A stretch of DNA of 35,143 bases from Halalkalibacter oceani (GCF_023715605.1 NZ_JAMBOL010000034.1:1-35143), one strand, 5' to 3'; positions 18,144 through 25,650 are shown, counted from the first letter of the stretch. The notes: a model not told the origin generated them from the letters alone. Program-made: numbers and translations.

Positions 18144-19175
18144 CTATTTAATCTTTCTAACTGATTTTCGTACTCTGATTTCAGAATTTAATGTAATTTG
18201 ACGTTGTTTTATGTCAATACCACGAAGGATATCAATAATCATATTTGCCCCTAATCTCCCTACTTCTGCAAATGGATTAGAAATGGTTGTTAGTGGCACT
18301 TTTAATAAATGCAAATTGGGTATATTATCACACCCTACTATTGAAATATCATTCGGAATTAAAATTCCCTCTTGTTCCAGCCCTTCGATTGCTCCTAACG
18401 CCATCAAATCATTCGCTGCAAAAACAGCAGTTGGGGCATGCGCATATTCTCGTAGTAACCGCCTTACACCAATAAGACCTGATTCTTGATAGTAGTCACC
18501 GCTAATAACCAGCGTCTCATCATAAGCGACACCAGCTTCTAATAATGCTTGTTTATAACCTTCTAATCTTTCCTCAGCCATACTAATGCCTGGCATTTTC
18601 CCTATAAATCCAATTTTTTCATGGCCTTTCTCTAACAGATAACGTGTAGCGATGTATCCACAATTTTTATTGTTTAAAGAAACGGAATATGTTCGCTCAT
18701 TAACAGCACTTCTAATAAGGACAATAACTGGAATTTCGATCTTCTCTATCAGTTGTTCAAGCTCCCTGTCCTTCCTCCGTGTCCCAATATAAATCATGGC
18801 ATCCACAATTCGACTTTGAGCAATTTTAGGAATCACACTTTCTTCATCTTCCAGACTGACAATATTAAGAAGGGCATGATACCCGTTTTTATTTAAGGTT
18901 GCTGTAATTGACTTGATGCTATCGAAAAAAATCGGATTTGAAAAAATATTAAAAGAAGATGGGGCAGATAAAACAATACTTACATTTTTAGTCATTTTTG
19001 TTACCAAACCTTGAGCTACTGTATTAGGCACATAATTTAATTTTGTAGCTATTTCAATTACCCGTTTACGAGTTTTTATACTTACCCCATTCTTTCCATT
19101 TAAAGCATTTGAAGCCGTTGATACAGCTACACCAGCAAGTTTGGCAACATCTTTTATTGTAGCCATTCTCATCAA
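18144..19175 (-). CDS. LacI-family transcriptional regulator
   Basis: 343-residue regulator. The helix-turn-helix is at the extreme N-terminus (ATIKDVAKLAGVAVSTASNALNG), followed by the hinge helix region and a periplasmic-binding-like effector domain (about 65-340; MIYIGTRR, GFIGKMPGISMAEERLEGYKQ and AANDLMALG are standard). The start may be TTG at 19175 or ATG at 19172 or 19166; none has a strong ribosome site, perhaps because translation is coupled to caiB2, which ends 20 bases upstream. It presumably represses the maoC operon and possibly itself through the AACGTT palindromes on both sides. Confidence 0.92.
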   Translation of the reverse strand: MMRMATIKDVAKLAGVAVSTASNALNGKNGVSIKTRKRVIEIATKLNYVPNTVAQGLVTKMTKNVSIVLSAPSSFNIFSNPIFFDSIKSITATLNKNGYHALLNIVSLEDEESVIPKIAQSRIVDAMIYIGTRRKDRELEQLIEKIEIPVIVLIRSAVNERTYSVSLNNKNCGYIATRYLLEKGHEKIGFIGKMPGISMAEERLEGYKQALLEAGVAYDETLVISGDYYQESGLIGVRRLLREYAHAPTAVFAANDLMALGAIEGLEQEGILIPNDISIVGCDNIPNLHLLKVPLTTISNPFAEVGRLGANMIIDILRGIDIKQRQITLNSEIRVRKSVRKIK

Positions 19176-19195
19176 TCCGTTTCATCATTAGAAGC

Positions 19196-20413
19196 TTATA
19201 TTTTAAACGTTTCGGGCTGCACATTTTGAATAACATTCTTTTGCTGGAGTGATAAAATCTGTTGATCAGTTAAACCTAATTCTTTTAATATTTCCGTATT
19301 ATGTTCGCCTAGTTCTGGCGGTGGCATCCGGTAGGAAATAGGCGTGTCCGATAAAGTGATTGGGTTGGCGACGAATTTCAGCTTTCCATACTTTGGATGA
19401 GTAAATGACTGAATCGTACGATTATGTTCAATTTGTGGATCTTGTGCCACTTCTTCATATGTCTGAACTGGGCCGCACCAAACATCATAAGAATCAAGTT
19501 GTTCGATCCATTCCACCGTTGTTTTTGTCAGCAAAACTTCAGCAACAATTCTAAAAATTTCCTCCTTATACGCTTGCCCGTCCTCCCACTTACTAAATTT
19601 TTTTAAATCGTCACACTCTAATGCCTTAGACAATTTGTCATATGGTGTCATAGCTAAAGCAATATAGCTGTCTTTCGTTTTATGAATACCGTATGGACTA
19701 TTAATAAATGGATGGGCCATTAACTCTTCACTGCGCTCTGGCTTCTTTCCCACGTTTAAATAGGTAGTAAATTCTTGAATTTGTACATCCATAATAGAAC
19801 TTAGTAGATTCACTTCAATTTTTTGGCCTTTCCCCGTCTTTTCTCTTGCATAAAGAGCAGATACAATTCCAGCCAATGCCAGATTCCCTGTAGCTGCATC
19901 GACTACAAATGTTCCAAGCGGAATAGGTGGATCACTTTTTCGTCCTGAGTTCCATACGACTCCTGATAAAGACTGGACGATTAAATCTTGCCCAGGCCTT
20001 TTTTCGTAAGGACCACTTTCTCCAAACCCAGTTATCGAACAATATATCAGTCTCGGATTTATCTGGTTCATTGCATTATAATCAGTCCCCAATTTTTCAT
20101 GGACAGTCGGTCGAAAATTACTAACAAGGATATCAGCAGTCCTCACTAATTCGCTAAAAATTTCTTTTCCTTCTTTTTCTTTCAAGTTCAAGGTTAAGCT
20201 TCTTTTGTTTCGATTTAACGCAATTAATGAAGTGTTAAATTCTCCTACCCATGCATTTCCGATCGGACGTGTTCGTGTCCACTCTCCCAGTCCAGGCGGC
20301 TCAACTTTTATTATATCTGCTCCTAAATCACCCAATTTTTGAGTTGCAGTTGGGCCTGCCATATGATGGCAAATTTCAATTACTCGAACGCCGTCCAAAG
20401 CTCCCTTACTCAC
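19196..20413 (-). CDS. Class III CoA-transferase 2 (CaiB/BaiF family)
   Basis: 405 residues, a close sister of CoA-transferase 1: KLGDLGADIIKVEPPG, GEWTRTRP, NRNKRSLTLNL, SNFRPTVHEKLG, ITGFGESGPYEKRPGQDL, and the nucleophile Asp172 in FVVDAATG. It starts with GTG at 20413, behind AAAGGAGGGG. It is the first gene after the iclR terminator and has its own promoter, so it is controlled separately from transferase 1 but reads on into lacI. Having two such enzymes in one locus suggests two different CoA acceptors or a pair of alternate donors. Confidence 0.9.
   Translation of the reverse strand: MSKGALDGVRVIEICHHMAGPTATQKLGDLGADIIKVEPPGLGEWTRTRPIGNAWVGEFNTSLIALNRNKRSLTLNLKEKEGKEIFSELVRTADILVSNFRPTVHEKLGTDYNAMNQINPRLIYCSITGFGESGPYEKRPGQDLIVQSLSGVVWNSGRKSDPPIPLGTFVVDAATGNLALAGIVSALYAREKTGKGQKIEVNLLSSIMDVQIQEFTTYLNVGKKPERSEELMAHPFINSPYGIHKTKDSYIALAMTPYDKLSKALECDDLKKFSKWEDGQAYKEEIFRIVAEVLLTKTTVEWIEQLDSYDVWCGPVQTYEEVAQDPQIEHNRTIQSFTHPKYGKLKFVANPITLSDTPISYRMPPPELGEHNTEILKELGLTDQQILSLQQKNVIQNVQPETFKI
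19205..19212. promoter_or_regulatory. AAACGTTT near the end of caiB2, upstream of lacI
   Basis: Short palindrome in the last codons of caiB2, 30 bases upstream of lacI. It shares the core of the sites at 18026 and 17541 and could serve autoregulation. It is short, so the support is weak. Confidence 0.3.
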
Positions 20414-20430
20414 AATTTCCCCTCCTTTAA

Positions 20431-20444
20431 TTCATATATATGAA
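20431..20444. promoter_or_regulatory. 14-bp palindrome in the caiB2 leader
   Basis: TTCATATATATGAA is a perfect palindrome between the promoter and the ribosome site of caiB2, a position suited to a repressor. Confidence 0.4.
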
Positions 20445-20466
20445 ACTGTTTTATATTTATGAATTA

Positions 20467-20495
20467 ATACTATAATTTTAACTTTATTTTGTCAA
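20467..20495 (-). promoter_or_regulatory. Sigma-A promoter of caiB2
   Basis: On the minus strand TTGACA (20495-20490), a 17-base spacer and TAGTAT (20472-20467), about 55 bases upstream of the start codon. Confidence 0.65.
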
Positions 20496-20508
20496 GAATC
20501 AATATTCA
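20495..20508. promoter_or_regulatory. Putative IclR site at the caiB2 promoter
   Basis: AGAATCAATATTCA abuts the -35 box and matches 11 of 14 positions of TGAATTGATATTCA found upstream of iclR itself (21353-21366). Confidence 0.4.
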
Positions 20509-20529
20509 GAAATTTTGATACAAAATAAA

Positions 20530-20557
20530 TTACCACTGATGTTTCCACCAGTGGTAA
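20530..20557 (-). terminator. Terminator of iclR
   Basis: TTACCACTG and CAGTGGTAA form a 9-bp perfect stem with a 10-base loop, followed on the minus strand by TTTATTTT, nine bases after the iclR stop. Confidence 0.8.
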
Positions 20558-20565
20558 TTTGATTA

Positions 20566-21327
20566 TTAAAGTAAACTTGAAATTTTTTCAGCTGCTAACT
20601 TTACTTCCGGGATGATGAGTGGGATTTGTTCCTCCATCCTATTTGAAGGACCAGACAAGCTAACAGCGGCAACTACTTTTCCTTGATAGTCCTTAATCGG
20701 GGCACTTACAGCTGAAGCTCCATCCCCCATATCATTTTCAGTTATTGCATATCCCATTTCTCTAATATCATTCAACTCTTCCATCAATTGATCTTTTGAA
20801 GTAATGGTTTTCTCTGTGTATTTAACAAAGTTAACTTTCGAAAAGTAATCTTCTATTTCATCATTAGTCAGACCTGATAACAAAGATTTACCGGTGGCAG
20901 ATGCATATAATGGAACTCTGCTCCCAATTGAACGTATGACAGTAACCGTTTTTAAACTTTCTATCTTATCAATGACAACTCCCTCATACGTACTATAGTC
21001 CACAATTGTCAGGTAACTTGTTTCCCCGAATTTTGCGACTAATGTTTTCATAATAGGTAAAGCAACTTTTCTAATATCGATATCTTCATACAATTGCATA
21101 CCTAATCGCATTAACGTAGTACCCAGCTTAAATTGTGACGTTAATTTATTTTTTTCCACAATGCCTCGCTGCTCCAGTGTTGTAATTATGTTAAAGCAGG
21201 TGCTTGCCGGATAACCTAATTCCTCATAAATCTGTTTAAGCGTGCGATTCGGTTTTTGACTTAGTAAAATGATGATATCCACAGCTTTATCAATAGATGG
21301 TACCAGCGATTTTGTCTTCTTTGTCAT
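20566..21327 (-). CDS. IclR-family transcriptional regulator
   Basis: 253-residue regulator: winged helix-turn-helix at about 8-65 (PSIDKAVDIIILLSQ..., YPASTCFNIITTLEQRGI) and the IclR GAF-like effector domain at about 80-250 (SRVPLYASATGKSLLSG, GYAITENDMGDGASAVSAPI, and VVAAVSLSGPSNR are standard). ATG at 21327 is chosen because AGAGGGA lies three to nine bases upstream; the ATG five codons earlier overlaps that site. It is transcribed ahead of caiB2 and ends in its own terminator, so it likely regulates caiB2 through the TGAATAT motif. Ligands of the family are usually aromatic or small acids. Confidence 0.9.
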   Translation of the reverse strand: MTKKTKSLVPSIDKAVDIIILLSQKPNRTLKQIYEELGYPASTCFNIITTLEQRGIVEKNKLTSQFKLGTTLMRLGMQLYEDIDIRKVALPIMKTLVAKFGETSYLTIVDYSTYEGVVIDKIESLKTVTVIRSIGSRVPLYASATGKSLLSGLTNDEIEDYFSKVNFVKYTEKTITSKDQLMEELNDIREMGYAITENDMGDGASAVSAPIKDYQGKVVAAVSLSGPSNRMEEQIPLIIPEVKLAAEKISSLL

Positions 21328-21352
21328 ATAATCCCTCTTCATTCCAGTATAT

Positions 21353-21366
21353 TGAATTGATATTCA
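21353..21366. promoter_or_regulatory. Putative IclR autoregulatory site
   Basis: TGAATTGATATTCA, with inverted ends TGAAT/ATTCA, lies 26 bases upstream of the iclR start. A related copy is at 20495-20508. Confidence 0.4.
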
Positions 21367-21470
21367 GATTTATAAATGTCAAACTTACAATAGCATAGTT
21401 TTCAAAATAATGTAAGCAATACATTTTTTAAATATCTACTTCTCTTTTTATCTCCATCTTTACCCGAGGC

Positions 21471-21490
21471 TTTGTTTGTTTGTTTGTTTG
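21471..21490. repeat. Tetranucleotide repeat (TTTG)x5
   Basis: Five exact tandem TTTG units in the iclR-czcD gap, upstream of the czcD promoter. A tract of this kind could change length by slippage. Confidence 0.8.
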
Positions 21491-21520
21491 TATGTACATG
21501 TAATATCCATCAAAAAAAAC

Positions 21521-21549
21521 TTGCACTCCGACAATATTTTTGAAATAAT
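21521..21549 (+). promoter_or_regulatory. Promoter of the CDF zinc exporter
   Basis: TTGCAC (21521-21526), 17 bases, AATAAT (21544-21549). The CzrA-type operator begins at the very next base. Confidence 0.6.
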
Positions 21550-21577
21550 CAATATATGAACATATAATCATATATTG
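21550..21577. promoter_or_regulatory. ArsR/CzrA-type operator
   Basis: CAATATATGA and TCATATATTG form a perfect 10-bp inverted repeat with an 8-base spacer, covering the transcription start and reaching the ribosome site of the exporter gene. The ATATGA...TCATAT shape is that of SmtB/CzrA operators. The matching sensor is encoded at 22556-22876. Confidence 0.7.
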
Positions 21578-21592
21578 AAGGAGGATGTTTTT

Positions 21593-22468
21593 ATGGGACA
21601 TTCACATCACAGCAAAAATAAAAAAGCCTTAAAGCTGTCATTTATGTTGATTGCGTCCTACATGATTGTTGAAGCTGTCGGCGGATTGTTGACGAACAGC
21701 CTTGCCCTTTTGTCAGACGCCGGTCACATGCTGAGTGATGCCGGCGCGGTCGGACTTAGCTTTCTTGCTTTGAAATTTGGTGAAAAAAAGGCGACCTTAT
21801 CAAAAACGTTTGGCTACAGACGATTTGAAATTCTCGCGGCTTTTATTAACGGACTAACGTTGATCATCATCTCGCTTTATATTTTTTGGGAGGCTTACCG
21901 CCGGATTCTCGCTCCTCCTGACGTGATCAGCTCCGGGATGCTCATCATTGCTTTTATCGGGTTAGTGGTCAATATCGTCGCCGCCTATTTGCTTATGCGC
22001 GGAGACAAAGATGAAAACTTAAATGTCCGCAGCGCCTTTCTCCATGTCCTCGGAGACCTTCTTGGTTCCGTCGGAGCGATTGTCGCAGCGCTCCTAATTC
22101 TCTTCTTCGGCTGGAATCTTGCCGATCCAATTGCCAGTGTCTTCGTTGCCCTGCTCATTACAATTGCGGGGTTTCGCGTTATAAAGGATGCCGTGCATAT
22201 TCTGATGGAAGGCGCGCCGCCGCAGATTGATGTCGCAGAAGTAAAGGAATCACTACTCGAGCTGAACGGTGTCCATCACGTCCACGATCTGCACGTCTGG
22301 TCGATCACGTCTGATTTTCCGGCCTTGAGCTGTCATCTTGTCATGAAACCCGCTTTCTCACAGCAGCAGCTGTTAGCCGAGGCGAAAAAGAAGCTGCTTG
22401 ACTTTCATATTCACCATACAACCATCCAGATTGAAACGGATAAATGTCAAGAAGACGCCTGCAATTAG
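21593..22468 (+). CDS. czcD: Zinc/cobalt cation-diffusion-facilitator exporter (CzcD-like)
   Basis: 291-residue CDF protein that exports Zn2+ (and Co2+/Cd2+) for protons. There are six hydrophobic segments, a His-rich N-terminus (HSHHSKNKK), and the transport site with HxxxD in helix 2 (His45, Asp49) and helix 5 (His151, Asp155), the zinc-type composition. The soluble C-terminal domain (about 205-291) contains HHVHDLHVWSI and ends in DKCQEDAC. ATG at 21593 follows AAGGAGG at eight bases; a TTG six codons upstream lies in the operator. Control is by the convergent CzrA-like sensor via the 21550 operator. Confidence 0.92.
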   Translation: MGHSHHSKNKKALKLSFMLIASYMIVEAVGGLLTNSLALLSDAGHMLSDAGAVGLSFLALKFGEKKATLSKTFGYRRFEILAAFINGLTLIIISLYIFWEAYRRILAPPDVISSGMLIIAFIGLVVNIVAAYLLMRGDKDENLNVRSAFLHVLGDLLGSVGAIVAALLILFFGWNLADPIASVFVALLITIAGFRVIKDAVHILMEGAPPQIDVAEVKESLLELNGVHHVHDLHVWSITSDFPALSCHLVMKPAFSQQQLLAEAKKKLLDFHIHHTTIQIETDKCQEDACN

Positions 22469-22495
22469 AGGGACACTGAAACGCTTCGAAGAAAA

Positions 22496-22535
22496 AAGCT
22501 GCTAAAAAAGTGACACCGTACTTTTTCAGCAGCTT
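22496..22535. terminator. Bidirectional terminator between czcD and the sensor gene
   Basis: AAGCTGCTAAAAAAGT pairs with ACTTTTTCAGCAGCTT (one mismatch). It serves both convergent genes and is the second member of the AAGCTGCT hairpin set. Confidence 0.8.
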
Positions 22536-22555
22536 CGCAATTTGTCTTTTTCAGT

Positions 22556-22876
22556 TCATGTATGCCGGGCATGGTCAATCGTTTGCTTTAACAAATCGAT
22601 GACATGCTTATCGTCATGGGAATAATAAATCGTCGTGCCCTCTCTCCGAAATTTCACCAGGCGGGTATTCTTTAATAAACGAAGCTGATGGGATACAGTT
22701 GATTGTAATAACGAGAGCTTTTCAGCGATTTCGTTGACAGAATGTTCGCCTTTTAATAATAAGTGAAGAATACGTAACCTTGTCGGATCCGAAAGAGCTT
22801 TAAAAGTTTGTGACACGATAAAAAGCGTTTCCTCGTCAAGCGACATGTCATGAATGTCGTTCTCTTTTTCTTCCAT
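22556..22876 (-). CDS. czrA: ArsR/SmtB-family zinc sensor (CzrA-like)
   Basis: 106-residue dimeric repressor that leaves DNA when it binds Zn2+ or Co2+. Winged helix-turn-helix: [16 protein letters not shown] (26-41), [24 protein letters not shown] (46-69). The C-terminal alpha5 metal site is complete and spaced exactly as in CzrA: Asp89-x-His91 and His102-x2-His105. There is no CxC motif of ArsR/CadC type, so zinc rather than arsenic or cadmium is the expected signal. It is convergent with the exporter it should regulate. Confidence 0.9.
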   Translation of the reverse strand: MEEKENDIHDMSLDEETLFIVSQTFKALSDPTRLRILHLLLKGEHSVNEIAEKLSLLQSTVSHQLRLLKNTRLVKFRREGTTIYYSHDDKHVIDLLKQTIDHARHT

Positions 22877-23195
22877 TCGCGAAAATCCCTTCTTTCCTGC
22901 TCCTCAAAGCTTATTTCGCTCACAGCCAGCAAATTGGCCATTATACATTAGGATAACCGATGTTGATCTTTTTTTCGATCTTTTTATCCTGCGATCGATT
23001 TTCCTTTTATTCCGCTAAATTTCCCTTCTCAGGGCATGACTTTATGCCATTGAGTTTTTCGCTCAACTTAAGACTTTTCGATTTCCCAGAGCACCAGGTT
23101 CCCTAAGGAATTAAACACCTGTCCTAATTGATTCGCCGTTTCATTGAGACAACCAGCAGCATTTAATGTATAAGCTTTCCAAGGAGGTGATCAAC
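22877..23195. other. 319-base gap between the sensor gene and the coat-protein gene
   Basis: No gene seen. It contains small stems: GGCAT/ATGCC (about 23034-23049), TTGAG/CTCAA (about 23053-23069), and a CAGGT/ACCTG pair enclosing TTCCCTAAGGAA (about 23096-23124). I could not identify a convincing SigK promoter for the coat-protein gene. Confidence 0.35.
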
Positions 23196-23417
23196 ATGGG
23201 CAGATGTCCTCGACCAATTGTTTGTCCTACGCAGTATGTAGTCAACGATCAATTTCTTCGTCGTGAAGTTCCTGTTATCCATCCGGTTGTATTTGTCAAC
23301 CGTCTCAATATCTTTGATGTACCACGTCATATTACTGCACCAGTGCGTAAAGATGTTGTGATTAACCACGGTTTCAGACCTTATGGACCCGGAGCTTTTG
23401 GACCTTATGGTCGGTAA
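23196..23417 (+). CDS. CotD-like spore coat protein
   Basis: 73-residue protein, the size of CotD (75), beginning MGRCPRPIVCPTQYVV with two cysteines, then a VPVIHPVVFVN segment, an RRE/RH-rich middle, and a Gly-Pro-Tyr-rich end (RPYGPGAFGPYGR). It has no membrane helix or signal peptide. The HP motif and overall composition resemble the CotD/YhbB-type inner coat proteins; the match is moderate. The ribosome site AAGGAGGTGATC is a 12-base full complement of the 16S tail, typical of very highly expressed sporulation genes, and fixes the start at 23196. A frame from 23166 is therefore too long. Confidence 0.65.
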   Translation: MGRCPRPIVCPTQYVVNDQFLRREVPVIHPVVFVNRLNIFDVPRHITAPVRKDVVINHGFRPYGPGAFGPYGR

Positions 23418-23473
23418 AGAATCGTTATCGCCGCGTCAAAATAGTTAATCATTTTGGCGCTGGCAAAAGAGAA

Positions 23474-23510
23474 GGCTGGAAAAAAGGTTGTTTTCACCTT
23501 TTGCCCAGCC
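23474..23510. terminator. Hairpin between coat-protein and serine-hydrolase genes
   Basis: GGCTGG/CCAGCC with an inner AAAAGGT/ACCTTTT pairing, between convergent genes. A further GCGTCAAAAT/ATTTTGGCGC stem lies just after the coat gene (about 23433-23461). Confidence 0.65.
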
Positions 23511-23517
23511 CCTCGAA

Positions 23518-25650
23518 TCAATCAACAATTGTTAATGACAACGCCCGCATTGCCGCTTCTGTCACAGGATCAAGCTCTGCTTGCTCATCGCTTTGATCCG
23601 GGGCCAGTTCATCGGCAATCATGTAAGCCGGCACGGTTAAAAGCGACCATAAAATTGCCGCCTCTTCCTCATTTGTTAATGGTTTGGTTGCGAGATAATC
23701 CGCTCCGCTGTCCCCGACAACGACTTCGGGACCGTGATAGCCAAAGGCGACCATCATTTTAATAGCTGGGAGCGCCCATTCACTCACTTCCCCCGTTACG
23801 ACAATATCAGTAAAAAGCTGATCCGGAAATTGCTCCCGGTAGCTTCTCCATAGCATCACGGCCGCTTCTTGCCGTGTAATTGCCTCATCAGGTCTGAAAT
23901 TTCCTTGCCCATCCCCGTTGATTAACCCTAATTCAAAGGCCATTTGAATATAGGCGGCGCTTGGATGTCCAGCAATGTCGTTGAAAGCGAGCTGGTCTGT
24001 TTCACTGCCCGGCAGGTTGCTGATGACAAGAATGTTTTCGATGAACGAGGCTCTCGTCACCGGGCGTTGCGGGTCAAAGGTTCGAACCGCGTCATTTGGA
24101 TAATAGGCTAATGACTGGAGCGGGAAAATATAGTCGGCATACGGATGATCTTCAGAAATATCGCTGAATCCAACTGGCTGTTCCCCTTTTTGCGCATAGC
24201 CTAGCGGATTCAAGTTCGGTTCACTCAAATAGCTGACATCTCCAGCCTCATTTCCTTCAAAGCCAATCAATTGATTGGTTAATGAATCGACGAATAAGCG
24301 CTCCTCGACTTGAATAAGCGGTCTTGGACCGAGGAAGCTGTCGGAAATCGTTAATGCCCCATCCTCTCCCAGAGCGACTGTCGAGATCAAGATATTCAGG
24401 CGCAAGTCCTGATAAACGCCGGTAAACGCTTCAAGCTCATCTTGCGGCAGCGGCTCAAAGTCATCGAAGTCGGCCGGCTCCACATATTGCGGGAAAAATG
24501 TACTCATGAATTGGCTATAAAACAACTCCCGTAATGCGCCGTTTTGATTGTAGGTCAAAAAGACACCGGTCTCCTCATCCGGAAGCATGAACAAATAGGA
24601 GCTAAAGCCAGTCAGATCCCCTGCTTTCGTAATGACGCGGCTGCTGCTGCCGGCTCCAGGAAGCTGCATCGGTGCTTCAAATCCGTATGTCGTATTCGGG
24701 ATCAGCGGGTGAATGGCAGATTGATAGGTTTCCATCAGATTGATAGACTTTTCCGATAAAAATTCACCTTCGTCTGTCTTTCCGCCTTCAAGAAAACCAA
24801 TCATAAACTTCCCAATATCCTCTGCAGTTGAAAGCATTCCGCCGTGTGGCATGATCGTCGGCGTCACGGTGTAAAGCGGGAGTTCTCCACCGAGCTGGTC
24901 ATAGCCTGTTGCCAGCTGCCCGATCATCCGGTCACTTAATTCATAGCTGCTGTTTTCCATCCCAAGCGGTTCAAACAGATGCGTTTGCATATACCGCTCA
25001 AATGGCTCTCCACTTACCTTTTCGACAAGTAGTCCTGCCAGGAGGGAGGCGAAATTATCATACATATACGAAGTGCCAGGCTCCCTGACAACAGAAGGCA
25101 TATGCTCGTGAACATAGTCTTCCATTTCTACGATTCTTGTAAAATCCTCGTGTAAATCACTTGCCTGTGGATCACGAATTTCAAATCCTGTCGTATGAGT
25201 CAGCAAATGCGCCACAGTGACAGGGGTGGCATATGGATTCGCAAACTGTAGTTCCGGTAAATATGTACGAATATCCTCTTGAAGGTCAATTTTCCCCTGC
25301 TCGACAAGCTGCATCACCGCAACGGCCGTAAATGATTTCGAAACAGACGCGACTCTAAAGACCGTCCCTTCCGGATCAACAGCTGTTTCCGTCGCTTGAT
25401 CAGCATAGCCGTATCCTTTCTGTCCAATCACCTCGCCGTCTTTCACAACAACGACCGAGGCGCCAATATAATGGGGCTGAACTTGTTCAGCGGCAAAAAA
25501 TTGCTCAAGAAATTCATTCAAGCTTTCCTCTGATAATTCGCTTCCTTCCGTTGATGTTTGCGCCGCTGCACCTGGTGCTACGCTAAGCGACAGCAAAGCC
25601 AAAACGAGCAGCACCCTCAGGTAAACTGCAGCAGTGTAGCTTCTTTTCAT
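23518..25650 (-). CDS. SLH-anchored serine hydrolase, class C beta-lactamase/PBP type
   Basis: 710-residue secreted protein. A signal peptide (KRSYTAAVYLRVLLVLALLS..., cleavage near APGAAA) precedes a beta-lactamase/AmpC-EstB type hydrolase domain (about 40-390) with catalytic Ser102-x-x-Lys105 (SVSK), Tyr197-x-Asn199 (YDN) and HGG at 269-271 in place of KTG. A middle domain (about 395-510) follows, then three SLH-like repeats towards the C-terminus (about 515-680; FSDISEDHP, FNDIAGHPSAAYIQMAFELGLINGDGQGNF, TRQEAAVMLW). It may be a D-aminopeptidase, peptidoglycan endopeptidase, esterase or beta-lactamase-like enzyme held on the wall. Start 25650 is set by AAGGAGG at seven bases; ATG two codons earlier is too close. 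The protein is strongly acidic. Confidence 0.85.
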   Translation of the reverse strand: MKRSYTAAVYLRVLLVLALLSLSVAPGAAAQTSTEGSELSEESLNEFLEQFFAAEQVQPHYIGASVVVVKDGEVIGQKGYGYADQATETAVDPEGTVFRVASVSKSFTAVAVMQLVEQGKIDLQEDIRTYLPELQFANPYATPVTVAHLLTHTTGFEIRDPQASDLHEDFTRIVEMEDYVHEHMPSVVREPGTSYMYDNFASLLAGLLVEKVSGEPFERYMQTHLFEPLGMENSSYELSDRMIGQLATGYDQLGGELPLYTVTPTIMPHGGMLSTAEDIGKFMIGFLEGGKTDEGEFLSEKSINLMETYQSAIHPLIPNTTYGFEAPMQLPGAGSSSRVITKAGDLTGFSSYLFMLPDEETGVFLTYNQNGALRELFYSQFMSTFFPQYVEPADFDDFEPLPQDELEAFTGVYQDLRLNILISTVALGEDGALTISDSFLGPRPLIQVEERLFVDSLTNQLIGFEGNEAGDVSYLSEPNLNPLGYAQKGEQPVGFSDISEDHPYADYIFPLQSLAYYPNDAVRTFDPQRPVTRASFIENILVISNLPGSETDQLAFNDIAGHPSAAYIQMAFELGLINGDGQGNFRPDEAITRQEAAVMLWRSYREQFPDQLFTDIVVTGEVSEWALPAIKMMVAFGYHGPEVVVGDSGADYLATKPLTNEEEAAILWSLLTVPAYMIADELAPDQSDEQAELDPVTEAAMRALSLTIVD

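Noticed and set aside
23166-23195. Ten-codon upstream extension of the coat-protein gene
   Set aside because: It contains the perfect ribosome site of the shorter start.
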